Shown here: positions 1 to 7,078 of the stretch, one piece after another
Layout of the letters: each line of letters starts with the position of its first letter
Position numbering within the stretch: position 1 is the stretch's first letter
Assembly: GCA_019420065.1 (NCBI GenBank)
Contig: JAHZHX010000014.1
Coordinates: 20,193 to 38,531, forward strand
Length of the DNA stretch: 18,339 nucleotides
Direction of reading: 5' to 3'
Source of the DNA: Clostridiales bacterium
Lineage (GTDB): Bacteria > Bacillota > Clostridia > Christensenellales > Aristaeellaceae
Position numbers and translations under genes: made by a program
The notes under the pieces: generated by a model
The model's database searches: none
Told to the model about the DNA's origin: nothing
Seen by the model: the letters and a program-made list of their open reading frames with translations, nothing else

Positions 1-941
1 TTGAAGTGGAGAAAAAGGTCGAGAAGATCACTGAAGAGGCGATCAACGCCCGCATCGACAGCGATGTGGAACGCGCCAGCACCACTCAGGATGTGGAAGG
101 CCGCGCCGTGGCCGCCGGCGATATCGTGAACCTGGACTATGCCGGCAGTGCGGACGGCGTTGCTTTTGAGGGCGGCACCGCCCAGGGCCAGAGCCTGACC
201 ATCGGTTCGGGCATGTTCATCCCCGGCTTTGAAGAGCAGATGGTGGGCATGAACATTGGCGAAGAGCGCGATCTGAACGTGATTTTCCCCGCGGAGTATC
301 ATGCCAAGGAGCTGGCCGGCAAGGAAGCGGTGTTCCATGTCAAGGTCAACGGCATCCAGGAAAAGGTGAAGCCCGAGCTGGATGACGATTTTGCCGCCGA
401 CGTGTCCGAGTTTGATACCTTTGCCGCCTATCGTCAGAACATTGTGGAGACCCTGGAGAAGAACGCTGCCGAGCGCGCTGAGGCGGAGCTGGAGGACGCG
501 CTGGTGCAGAAGGTTGTGGACGCGGCGGACTGCGATATTCCCGACGCGATGATCCAGGACGAGATCACCACCATGCTGCGCGAAATGGAAATGCGCATGG
601 CTTACCAGGGACTGCGCTTTGAGGACTATCTCAAGTATACCGGACAGAGCATTGACCAGATGCGCGACCAGTACAAGCCGGAAGCCGCCAACCGTGTCAA
701 GACGCAGCTGGTGCTGGAGGCCGTTGCCAAGGCGGAAGAAATCGTTCCTACGGAGGAGGACGCCGAAGCGACGATTGCCGAGCAGGCGCAGCGTATGAAC
801 CGCGACGTGGAGGAGTTCAAAGCCTCTTTGTCCGACGGCCAGAAGGCGTATCTCAAGGAGACCGCCGGGATTAAAAAGACCATTGATTTCCTCAAGGCTA
901 ACGCCGTCATTACCGAGAAGACGGAAGAAAAGGCCGAGTAA
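1..941 (+). CDS. tig: Trigger factor, C-terminal part (5' end outside window)
   Basis: This is the ribosome-associated chaperone and peptidyl-prolyl isomerase that receives nascent chains at the exit tunnel. The reading frame is open from the first base, so the gene starts upstream. About 310 residues are present against roughly 430 in the family, so the ribosome-binding N-terminal domain is missing from view. Counting from the in-frame GTG at position 6, residues about 36-118 form the FKBP-type PPIase domain (GDIVNLDYAG, then FIPGFEEQMVGMNIGEERDL and the FPAEYHAKELAGKEAVF stretch). The rest is the helical substrate-cradling C-terminal domain, rich in Glu, Ala and Lys. The GTG at position 6 is internal and is not a start. 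Its place just upstream of clpP and clpX is the classic Firmicute order, which supports the call. Confidence 0.95.
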   Translation, partial: EVEKKVEKITEEAINARIDSDVERASTTQDVEGRAVAAGDIVNLDYAGSADGVAFEGGTAQGQSLTIGSGMFIPGFEEQMVGMNIGEERDLNVIFPAEYHAKELAGKEAVFHVKVNGIQEKVKPELDDDFAADVSEFDTFAAYRQNIVETLEKNAAERAEAELEDALVQKVVDAADCDIPDAMIQDEITTMLREMEMRMAYQGLRFEDYLKYTGQSIDQMRDQYKPEAANRVKTQLVLEAVAKAEEIVPTEEDAEATIAEQAQRMNRDVEEFKASLSDGQKAYLKETAGIKKTIDFLKANAVITEKTEEKAE

Positions 942-946
942 AAGAC

Positions 947-1018
947 AGGGCTTCGTCACGTCGGGGGCACGGCTGCTTGCGCTTGTGTTTCCCGCGGGGG
1001 AAGCCCTCCCTTTATATT
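947..1018 (+). terminator. Possible long-loop hairpin after tig
   Basis: An 8-bp perfect inverted repeat (agggcttc at 947-954, gaagccct at 1000-1007) closes a 45-nt GC-rich loop six bases after the tig stop codon. It is followed by ccctttatatt, which is a poor U-tract. It could attenuate read-through from tig into clpP or be a chance pairing. I see no clear CtsR-type tandem heptad operator in this 169-base gap. Confidence 0.25.
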
Positions 1019-1110
1019 CGGGGCGAGAATCTTGCCTGCCGCTGAATTTTTCGGGCATAAAAAGAAGGCGTTTGTCATATGCTTTTTAGGGTAACCAGGA
1101 GGACACTGAT

Positions 1111-1707
1111 ATGAGCATTCTAATTCCTAACGTTGTTGAGAGAACCAGCAACGGCGAGCGCGGATATGACCTGTATTCCCGCCTGCTGAAGGATCGCATT
1201 ATTTTCCTGGCGGATGAGATCAACGATCAGGTGGCCAATATCGTTGTGGCGCAGCTGCTGTTCCTGGAAATGGACAATCCGGACGCTGACATTTCATTGT
1301 ATATCAACAGTCCGGGCGGCTCCATTACCGCCGGCATGGCCATTTACGATACCATGAATTATATCAAGTGCGATGTGCGCACGGTGTGTATCGGCATGGC
1401 GGCCTCGATGGGCGCGTTTCTCCTGATGTCCGGCGCAAAGGGCAAACGCCTGGCGCTGCCCAACAGCGAAGTGATGATCCACCAGCCTTTGGGCGGCGCG
1501 AGCGGCCAGGCGACCGACGTGGAGATTCGCGCCAAGTGGCTGCTGCGCACCAAGGATAAAATGGTGCGTCTGATGAGCGAGATGACCGGCCAGGAGGAGA
1601 GCAAGCTCCGCCAGGACTGCGAGCGCGACTATTTCATGACCGCGGAGGAAGCGCTTGCTTACGGTATCATTGACGAGATTTATTATCCCCGCAAAAAGAA
1701 CGCTTGA
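1111..1707 (+). CDS. clpP: ATP-dependent Clp protease proteolytic subunit
   Basis: ClpP is the serine peptidase that forms the tetradecameric barrel and degrades proteins unfolded by ClpX or ClpC in the cytoplasm. The protein is 198 residues, normal for the family. The catalytic triad is visible: Ser99 in GMAASMGAFLL, His124 in MIHQPLGG and Asp173 in ERDYFMTAEEA. The oxyanion-side motif INSPGGSI lies at 65-72. The N-terminus (SILIPNVVERTSNGERGYDLYSRLL) matches the axial-loop region of the family. The ATG at 1111 follows a strong aggagga site at 1098-1104. A candidate promoter upstream (ttgcct near 1032, cataaa near 1056) is weak, so the gene may have its own transcription start or read through from tig. 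clpX starts 8 bases downstream. Confidence 0.98.
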   Translation: MSILIPNVVERTSNGERGYDLYSRLLKDRIIFLADEINDQVANIVVAQLLFLEMDNPDADISLYINSPGGSITAGMAIYDTMNYIKCDVRTVCIGMAASMGAFLLMSGAKGKRLALPNSEVMIHQPLGGASGQATDVEIRAKWLLRTKDKMVRLMSEMTGQEESKLRQDCERDYFMTAEEALAYGIIDEIYYPRKKNA

Positions 1708-1715
1708 GGTGAAAC

Positions 1716-3029
1716 ATGCCCAAGGATGATTTTACAACGCGCAAGCTGCATCGCTGCAGCTTTTGCGGCAAAACGCAGGATCAGGTGCGCCGTTTGGTGG
1801 CCGGTCCCAATGTTTTCATTTGCAATGAATGCATTATGCTTTGCCGCGATATTATTGACGATGATATTGTGTCGTCCATGAATACCGCCGCGCAGGACGC
1901 GCCCATTCCGCTGCCTTCGGAGATGAAGGCGGTGCTGGACGAGTACGTGATCGGCCAGGACGAGGCCAAGCGTACCTTGTGCGTGGCGGTGTATAACCAT
2001 TACAAGCGCATCAATGCCGAAACCAAGGCGGGCGACGCCGAGCTGCAAAAATCCAATATCCTGATGGTGGGCCCAACCGGCTGCGGCAAGACATATTTGG
2101 CGCAGTCGCTGGCGCGCATTTTGAATGTGCCTTTTGCCATTGCCGACGCTACGGCGCTGACGGAAGCCGGATATGTGGGCGAGGATGTGGAAAATATCCT
2201 CCTGCGTCTGATTCAGGCGGCGGACGGCGACATCCAGGCGGCGCAGCGCGGCATCATCTACATTGATGAAATCGATAAGATTTCCCGCAAGGGTGAGAAC
2301 GTGTCGATCACCCGCGATGTAAGCGGCGAGGGCGTGCAGCAGGCGCTGCTGAAGATCCTTGAGGGGACGCTGGCCAACGTGCCGCCGCAGGGCGGACGCA
2401 AGCATCCGCATCAGGAGTTCATGCAGATTGATACCACGAATATCCTCTTTATCTGCGGCGGCGCCTTTGACGGGCTGGCACCGATCATCCAGCAGCGCAT
2501 CGGATCGCGCACGCTGGGCTTTGGCGCGAAGCTCAACAGCGAAAACGGCGACGGGGTGGATACGGCGCTCAAGGAGCTGCGTCCGGAAGATCTGATGAAG
2601 TTCGGTTTGATTCCCGAATTTGTCGGCCGTTTGCCGGTGGTGGTAACGCTGGATAAGCTGGACGAGGAAGCGCTGGTACGCATCCTGACCGAGCCGAAGA
2701 ACGCTTTGGTAAAGCAGTATGCCCGTTTGCTGGAGCTGGATGGCGTGGAACTGTCCTTTGAACCAGAGGCGCTGACGGCGATTGCGCACCAGGCGATGCT
2801 GCAAAAGAGCGGCGCGCGCGGGCTGCGGGCGATTATCGAGCACGCCTTGCTTGATACCATGTTTGATCTGCCCGGCCAGAAGGACGTTACGGCCTGCCGG
2901 ATTACCGGCGAGGTGATTACCACGGGCGCGAAACCGCAGTTGACCCGTGCCGCGCATGCGGCAAGAACGCTGCGCGGCAAAAAAACCGCTCCGGCTTTGC
3001 CGGGAACGGATGAATCCGACGCGGTATAA
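1716..3029 (+). CDS. clpX: ATP-dependent Clp protease ATP-binding subunit ClpX
   Basis: ClpX is the hexameric AAA+ unfoldase that recognises tagged or specific substrates and threads them into ClpP. At 437 residues it is full length. The N-terminal zinc-binding domain has Cys14/Cys17 and Cys36/Cys39. Walker A GPTGCGKT spans 119-126 and Walker B IIYIDEID spans 180-187. The RKH pore loop is at 228-230 and the sensor-2 GAR motif at 366-368. The ClpP-docking loop reads LGF at 267-269, where E. coli ClpX (from memory) has IGF, a conservative change. The ribosome binding site gaggtg overlaps the clpP stop codon, so the two genes are very likely cotranscribed. A hairpin 16 bases after the stop closes the unit. 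Confidence 0.98.
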   Translation: MPKDDFTTRKLHRCSFCGKTQDQVRRLVAGPNVFICNECIMLCRDIIDDDIVSSMNTAAQDAPIPLPSEMKAVLDEYVIGQDEAKRTLCVAVYNHYKRINAETKAGDAELQKSNILMVGPTGCGKTYLAQSLARILNVPFAIADATALTEAGYVGEDVENILLRLIQAADGDIQAAQRGIIYIDEIDKISRKGENVSITRDVSGEGVQQALLKILEGTLANVPPQGGRKHPHQEFMQIDTTNILFICGGAFDGLAPIIQQRIGSRTLGFGAKLNSENGDGVDTALKELRPEDLMKFGLIPEFVGRLPVVVTLDKLDEEALVRILTEPKNALVKQYARLLELDGVELSFEPEALTAIAHQAMLQKSGARGLRAIIEHALLDTMFDLPGQKDVTACRITGEVITTGAKPQLTRAAHAARTLRGKKTAPALPGTDESDAV

Positions 3030-3045
3030 TAATAAATGCTTTGGG

Positions 3046-3089
3046 ACCTGCTGCAAAATAAAAGCTTTGCAGCAGGTTCTGCTTTATTT
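3046..3089 (+). terminator. Hairpin terminator after clpX
   Basis: A perfect 12-bp stem (acctgctgcaaa at 3046-3057, tttgcagcaggt at 3066-3077) with an 8-nt loop is followed by the T-rich but interrupted run tctgctttattt. It sits 16 bases after the clpX stop codon, so intrinsic termination of tig-clpP-clpX transcripts is the likely role. Confidence 0.7.
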
Positions 3090-3120
3090 GGAGTCTCGAG
3101 AACGTCGAACGAAGCGAAAC

Positions 3121-3199
3121 GAAAAACCACCCGCTATTTGATATGCCCCCAAAAGTTGGAGAACAATTGAGGTGCATATCATTGGCGGGTGGTTCGCTT
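3121..3199. repeat. Nested inverted-repeat element between convergent genes
   Basis: The outer arms aaccacccgc (3125-3134) and gcgggtggtt (3185-3194) are perfect complements. Inside them gatatgc (3140-3146) pairs perfectly with gcatatc (3174-3180), leaving a central segment that contains ccccaaaagttggag. A-runs on the left (3122-3126) and T-runs on the right (3198-3202) give a U-tract for both strands, so it can act as a bidirectional terminator for clpX and the minus-strand PHP gene. The central motif resembles, from memory, the terminal repeats of some IS3-family (IS150-like) insertion sequences, but no transposase is present. It may be a small non-autonomous element, an IS remnant or simply a terminator. 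Copies elsewhere in the genome cannot be checked here. Confidence 0.65.
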
Positions 3200-3280
3200 T
3201 TTGAATGCTTATATGGCGTTCGTTTTTACCTTTTTTCCGCAGCGAACTGTACCAGAACCAAAATATCGTTTATTATGACG

Positions 3281-4600
3281 TCACGTGCTTTCGGAAAATA
3301 TATGCTTTTGCAGCTGCGCGATCTGTCCATAGCAGGCTTCCAGGCGCTCTCTGGCCTGCTCGTCTCCATTGATATAGGCCAGCATCAGGCGCCCCTCCTC
3401 CACGCACAGATCGTCATGCAGCGGGAAGTATTCGTCGTGCAGAAACTGGAAATAGTTCACCAGGCGCTTCTCGCCATAGATCCGCGCATATTCGCCCGGA
3501 TACTGTTCTACGGCCGCGCACTGTCCGCGCCGTATGGCCTCCAGCAGCGCGTCGCGTTCCAGCGACTGCGCCAGCACATATGTTTTGCCAATGTTAAACC
3601 ATTTTCCGTTGACCGCACCATGCGAATCGTCCGTGCCTACCGGGATGGCGCGCCTGCCGTTTTTGCCGGAATTGTACCATGCTGCTGCCTGAAGCTGATT
3701 CTCATGCGGTCCATTGCCGCCGTTAATTAGCTCCAGCGCGTCGTAATCGATATGCTCCAGGAAATACTGGTACATTGCGCCGGGCTGATTGTACGCCCCG
3801 TACCAGGTCCAGTTGGGATGGCAGAGAATGCTCAGACCGTTGGCTTGGCGGATTTTTTCAAACACCCATTTGCTGGCCGCGATCTCAAACCGGCATGCGT
3901 CCTCGGGCACGTCATCCAGCGTTTTTTCAATCTGCGCCACCTCGACGCGATACTGCGCCTCATCCGCGCGGTACAAATCGTTCACGCTGTAATCGCCGCC
4001 AAAATGAACGATATGAACATAGTTGTCCGGCGAATGCACTTCCTCGCCCGGCAGCAGCTTCATGTTCAGCGGCACGCTGTCATAGGCAGCCATGCCTTCC
4101 AGCGAAGGCTCATATTTGCCATGGTCTGTCAGCCCGGCAAAATCATAGCCGTAGCGGCGATACCAGGCCAGCACCATTTCCGGCGCTTCCACACCGTCGG
4201 AACGGAAGGAGTGGATGTGCATATTGCCGCGGAAAGGCCGCAGCGCCAGCAGATCATCCGCCAGCGCATAAATTTGCAGCTTCAGACAGGAAACCCCTTT
4301 CCAATTGCCGCCATTGTTGCGCCGCACGCCTTGATCCTCTATCCAAATTTGATAAGGCTGTTCCTGGGTATATGTGGACGCAAACGCAATCGCGCCATCC
4401 TGCGGCACGACCTCTAAAATGGGATAGTCCGGCTCATATGGCACGCGGGTGCGCTGATTGACCGGAATCACATGCACATAATACGTTTTTTGCGCGTCAA
4501 AACGCGCATGGCGGCTAAGCGGCCGGATGTGCACTACTGTTTCGCGGTTCAAGGGAACCACTTTCGGATAAACGTCGTAATAAACCAATTCGTTTTTCAT
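3281..4600 (-). CDS. PHP-domain metallohydrolase with N-terminal extension
   Basis: This is a predicted cytoplasmic PHP-superfamily phosphoesterase of 439 residues with no signal peptide. The PHP metal-site motifs appear in order: NMHIHSFRSDG (His128, His130, Asp135), GLTDHGKYE (Asp159, His160), LLPGEEVHS (Glu186, His189), LCHPNW (His261) and GTDDSHG (Asp324/325, His327). Residues 1-120 precede the catalytic domain and look beta-rich, perhaps a small beta-sandwich; I do not recognise them. Residues after about 370 form a helical tail. PHP proteins use two or three metal ions to hydrolyse phosphoester bonds, and the substrate here is unknown. The ATG at 4600 has gagggag upstream, partly overlapping the stop of the Card1-like gene 13 bases away, so the two form an operon. 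It could be a nuclease, a nucleotide phosphatase or a sugar-phosphate phosphatase. Confidence 0.8.
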   Translation of the reverse strand: MKNELVYYDVYPKVVPLNRETVVHIRPLSRHARFDAQKTYYVHVIPVNQRTRVPYEPDYPILEVVPQDGAIAFASTYTQEQPYQIWIEDQGVRRNNGGNWKGVSCLKLQIYALADDLLALRPFRGNMHIHSFRSDGVEAPEMVLAWYRRYGYDFAGLTDHGKYEPSLEGMAAYDSVPLNMKLLPGEEVHSPDNYVHIVHFGGDYSVNDLYRADEAQYRVEVAQIEKTLDDVPEDACRFEIAASKWVFEKIRQANGLSILCHPNWTWYGAYNQPGAMYQYFLEHIDYDALELINGGNGPHENQLQAAAWYNSGKNGRRAIPVGTDDSHGAVNGKWFNIGKTYVLAQSLERDALLEAIRRGQCAAVEQYPGEYARIYGEKRLVNYFQFLHDEYFPLHDDLCVEEGRLMLAYINGDEQARERLEACYGQIAQLQKHIFSEST

Positions 4601-4613
4601 TCTTGTTTCTCCC

Positions 4614-5786
4614 TCAGCGCAGCAGCGCTTTCAGCCGCCGCTGTAACGTTTCCCGCGAAAGATCGTCCAGATCAATCACGTCGATTTCCAGTTCCATGGC
4701 GCGATGGCGCATGGGCGCGCGGCCATGCTCTGCCGTAACGATCGCCGCCCGGGCAATCTGGCCGCCAAACCGATCGCGCAGAATGGCCAGTTCATTGAGC
4801 GCTTCCGTTTTCACGTCGCATGTTTTGCAGCTGATAAAAACAGGCTTGACCCCGCAGGTAGCCACCACGTCCAATTCATTGCTGACACGGTCGGAAACGC
4901 TGCCGCCCTCCTGCCAGTCCGCAACCACGCTTGTGCGCACGTCGTGGAATACCCCCAGATCCCGGCAGGCTTTATATACATACAGCTCCAAAGCGCTGCC
5001 CACGTCGCGCAGCCAGGCGCGCACCTGTTCGTCCCTGAACGTCAGATGCACGCCGCGTTCTTCATCCACCGATACATCGCGGATCAGCCCGATCCTTTCC
5101 ATGGCCCGCAGCGCCTCTTCATGGACCGATACGCGGCCGCCGCGCTCTGCCTTGACGGTGCAGGCTCCTTTTGCCCGCAGGCTGGCGCTTCCCTCCGGGC
5201 GCTGCGAAATGCGCTGCATATAGGATACGATCCGCGGCCATTCCCGCCTGAAGCGCAGATATACTTCAAACATCGGGTCAATCAGTTCCATATAACCATC
5301 CAGCACCGCGTTGTCCACCCGACCCTGACGCATGGAGCCGCCCGCCATCAAAAACCAATCCTCTACAAGAAGCTGCACCTGGCAAGGAAGGTTCCGCGCA
5401 AAGGCGGCATTGCGAATGTCAAAGAAGGTATTGCGTCTGCGCGAATAGGTAAATACCGGAATATCCGTCCCTGCGCACAGCAGCCCGCCAGCAAACAGCG
5501 CCGCGTCCGTCCCGCCGGCAATATCCAGTACGCAGTCGGGATAGCGCTTTGTTACCTCGCGCAGCCGCTGCGCCACGGCCTCCGCGTCCAGGAGGCTCAC
5601 GCCCATAAAAATACATTCGCTCCTTATGCCGCGATGCTCAAAATACCGGCGCAGCTGCGCATGCCGCGCCTGATTGGCGGCAACCTCCGGCGGACAGATG
5701 AATACCGTCCGTTCGGGGCGGAACACCTCGGTGCTGAGCACGTTCTCCAGCGGGCGCTCGTCATAAAGCTCTATCAGCGTTTTCAT
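4614..5786 (-). CDS. Card1-like CARF-domain endonuclease (DUF1887 family)
   Basis: The 390-residue protein has the three-part layout of the Card1/Can2 family. Residues 1-140 form a Rossmann-like CARF domain, with the ligand-loop signature DIAGGTDAALFAGG at 88-101. A winged-helix-like linker lies at about 210-255, and a PD-(D/E)xK nuclease domain runs from about 258. Characterised relatives bind cyclic tetra-adenylate made by type III CRISPR complexes and then cut single-stranded nucleic acids. Nuclease motifs here are ALELYVYKA (Glu267), NELDVVAT (Asp306) and VFISCKT (Lys321). The residue two before the lysine, normally the catalytic Glu, is Ser319; Glu328 or Glu332 on the next helix could substitute. 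The ATG at 5786 has ggagg nine bases upstream. No cas gene or CRISPR array lies in the window, so its signal source is unknown. The downstream PHP gene is its operon partner. Confidence 0.85.
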   Translation of the reverse strand: MKTLIELYDERPLENVLSTEVFRPERTVFICPPEVAANQARHAQLRRYFEHRGIRSECIFMGVSLLDAEAVAQRLREVTKRYPDCVLDIAGGTDAALFAGGLLCAGTDIPVFTYSRRRNTFFDIRNAAFARNLPCQVQLLVEDWFLMAGGSMRQGRVDNAVLDGYMELIDPMFEVYLRFRREWPRIVSYMQRISQRPEGSASLRAKGACTVKAERGGRVSVHEEALRAMERIGLIRDVSVDEERGVHLTFRDEQVRAWLRDVGSALELYVYKACRDLGVFHDVRTSVVADWQEGGSVSDRVSNELDVVATCGVKPVFISCKTCDVKTEALNELAILRDRFGGQIARAAIVTAEHGRAPMRHRAMELEIDVIDLDDLSRETLQRRLKALLR

Positions 5787-5807
5787 TTTCCATATCCTCC
5801 GCCATCT

Positions 5808-5836
5808 ATTATATAGATTTTCTTTTCTTTAGACAA
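5808..5836 (-). promoter_or_regulatory. Promoter for the Card1-like/PHP operon
   Basis: On the minus strand, TTGTCT (-35, 5831-5836) and a perfect TATAAT (-10, 5808-5813) are separated by exactly 17 bases. The expected start near 5802 leaves a leader of only about 15 bases carrying the ggagg site. A second minus-strand pair further upstream, TTGACA (5857-5862) with TATCTT (5835-5840) at 16-base spacing, is an alternative. Confidence 0.65.
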
Positions 5837-5867
5837 GATATTCGCAGTAGCGTATTTGTCAAGAACG

Positions 5868-5876
5868 TGCTATAAT
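5868..5876 (+). promoter_or_regulatory. Extended -10 promoter for the YitT-rqcP-ABC-recO run
   Basis: TGCTATAAT is a consensus extended -10 element, with the start expected near 5883. TTGTCA at 5856-5861 is only 9 bases away and cannot be its -35, so recognition would rest on the extended -10. It lies back to back with the minus-strand promoter of the Card1-like gene in a 122-base divergent region. Confidence 0.6.
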
Positions 5877-5908
5877 CATTAACGCTCTACAAAAGGAGGG
5901 GACTTGTG

Positions 5909-6793
5909 ATGGCGCAAGCGCAGAAACGTTCTTCTGCCATGGATTATCTGATAATCGCCGCGCTGGCCGTGCTGATGGCCTTCAACTACCAGATTTTTAT
6001 TTTGTACAACGCATTTGCACCGTCCGGCATCAGTGGTCTGGCAACCATCATCCAGCATCTGTTCAATTTCAGCGTTGGCTACATGTCGCTGATTACCAAT
6101 ATTCCGCTGGCTGTTTTTTGCTTTTTCCGGGTCGAGAAGCAGTTTGCCGTCAAAACGTTTGTCAACGTGATCATCTTCTCCGTTACCCTTTTGCTGCTGC
6201 AGCGCAATATCATTGACGTGCGCCCTTTCATCTACCATACCAACGACGGCCGCAGCACCCTGTTGGCCCCCGTTGCCGCCGGCACGATCAACGGCTTTAT
6301 TTACGGATACAGCATCCGCAGCGGCGGAAGCACGGGCGGCACGGACTACATCGCCGCTGCCATTCATAAAAAACGTCCGGAATATTCCATGCTGCGCATT
6401 ATTTTTGTCATCAACTGCTGCGTAGCCACGCTTTCCTATTTTGTTTTCGATTACAGCATTGAACCCGTCATCCTCTCGATTGTATATAATTTCCTCACCC
6501 AGCAGATCAGCGACAACATTCTCAAGGGCGGCAAGCAGGCGCTCAAGGTCGAGATGATCACCGCCTTCCCCCAGGAGGTCACCGACCGTCTTATCAAGGA
6601 ACTGCGCCACAGCGTCACCATTGTCAATGTTGAGGGCGGCTACTCCCACCAGCCTAAAACCATGCTGATCTGCATCATCAACAAGCACCAGATCACAAAA
6701 TTCACCGACATTATCAGTGAATTCCCCGACACCTTCGCCTGCGTTTCCAGTGTCAATGAAACGCTGGGCAACTTCAAAAAGATCAGCCATTAA
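5909..6793 (+). CDS. YitT-family membrane protein (DUF161 plus DUF2179)
   Basis: This 294-residue integral membrane protein has an N-terminal block of about five hydrophobic segments (roughly residues 12-35, 45-70, 80-98, 120-140 and 160-190). The family-typical loop SGGSTGGTDYIAAAIHKK lies between the later segments. From about residue 205 there is a soluble ferredoxin-like DUF2179 domain (KVEMITAFPQEVTDRLIKEL through VSSVNETLGNFKKISH). Family members are common in Firmicutes and their transported or sensed substrate is not established. The ATG at 5909 is preferred over the adjacent GTG at 5906 because aggagg at 5894-5899 is then nine bases upstream. The next gene follows after 10 bases, so it is the first gene of a long plus-strand unit. 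Confidence 0.9.
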   Translation: MAQAQKRSSAMDYLIIAALAVLMAFNYQIFILYNAFAPSGISGLATIIQHLFNFSVGYMSLITNIPLAVFCFFRVEKQFAVKTFVNVIIFSVTLLLLQRNIIDVRPFIYHTNDGRSTLLAPVAAGTINGFIYGYSIRSGGSTGGTDYIAAAIHKKRPEYSMLRIIFVINCCVATLSYFVFDYSIEPVILSIVYNFLTQQISDNILKGGKQALKVEMITAFPQEVTDRLIKELRHSVTIVNVEGGYSHQPKTMLICIINKHQITKFTDIISEFPDTFACVSSVNETLGNFKKISH

Positions 6794-6803
6794 GGAGAAA
6801 ACC

Positions 6804-7076
6804 ATGCGACTGGATAAATATCTCAAGGTTTCGCGTATTATCAAGCGCCGCACCGTTGCCAAAGAAGCGTGCGACGGAGGGCGCGTGTCCGTCAACGGCA
6901 AAACCGCCAAGGCCGGGAATGAGGTCAGAGAGGGCGATGTGCTGGAAATTCGCTTCGGCGCGCGGTTAGGCCGCTACCAGATCACCGACGTGCGCGAGGT
7001 TGTACGCAAGGAAAATGCTGCGGAAATGTACCGCATTCTTCAGGAGGATGAGGAAACCCTCCGGCAAAGGAGCTGA
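6804..7076 (+). CDS. rqcP: RqcP-type S4-domain RNA-binding protein
   Basis: This 90-residue basic protein is an S4 domain over about residues 1-60 (MRLDKYLKVSRIIKRRTVAKE, then GGRVSVNGKTAKAGNEVREGDVLEIRFG) with a short helical tail. It closely resembles, from memory, B. subtilis RqcP (formerly YabO). That protein binds stalled 50S subunits and stabilises the P-site tRNA so that RqcH can add C-terminal alanine tails during ribosome-associated quality control. The Hsp15 family is the other S4 relative, but the length and ending fit RqcP better. The ATG at 6804 follows aaggaga, which overlaps the YitT stop codon. The next start codon is 2 bases after the stop, so it is tightly cotranscribed with the ABC transporter. 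RqcH is not in this window. Confidence 0.88.
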   Translation: MRLDKYLKVSRIIKRRTVAKEACDGGRVSVNGKTAKAGNEVREGDVLEIRFGARLGRYQITDVREVVRKENAAEMYRILQEDEETLRQRS

Positions 7077-7078
7077 CG

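Noticed and set aside
942..1110. A riboswitch, T-box or CtsR operator before clpP
   Set aside because: The gap has a long-loop inverted repeat but no recognisable riboswitch core, T-box sequence or tandem CtsR heptads.
1683..3056. A 457-codon minus-strand open frame opposite clpX
   Set aside because: clpX on the plus strand is unmistakable; the opposite frame has no domain and skewed composition.
3121..3280. A truncated transposase next to the IS-like inverted repeat
   Set aside because: No frame in this gap shows a DDE or helix-turn-helix transposase signature; only the end-like sequence is present.
5856..5876. TTGTCA and TATAAT as a standard -35/-10 pair for the YitT gene
   Set aside because: The spacer is 9 bases, far too short; the extended -10 explanation is kept instead.
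3030..5905. A CRISPR array or cas genes near the Card1-like gene
   Set aside because: I looked for regularly spaced direct repeats and for Cas10, Cas7, Cas5 or Cas6-like frames on both sides and saw none.
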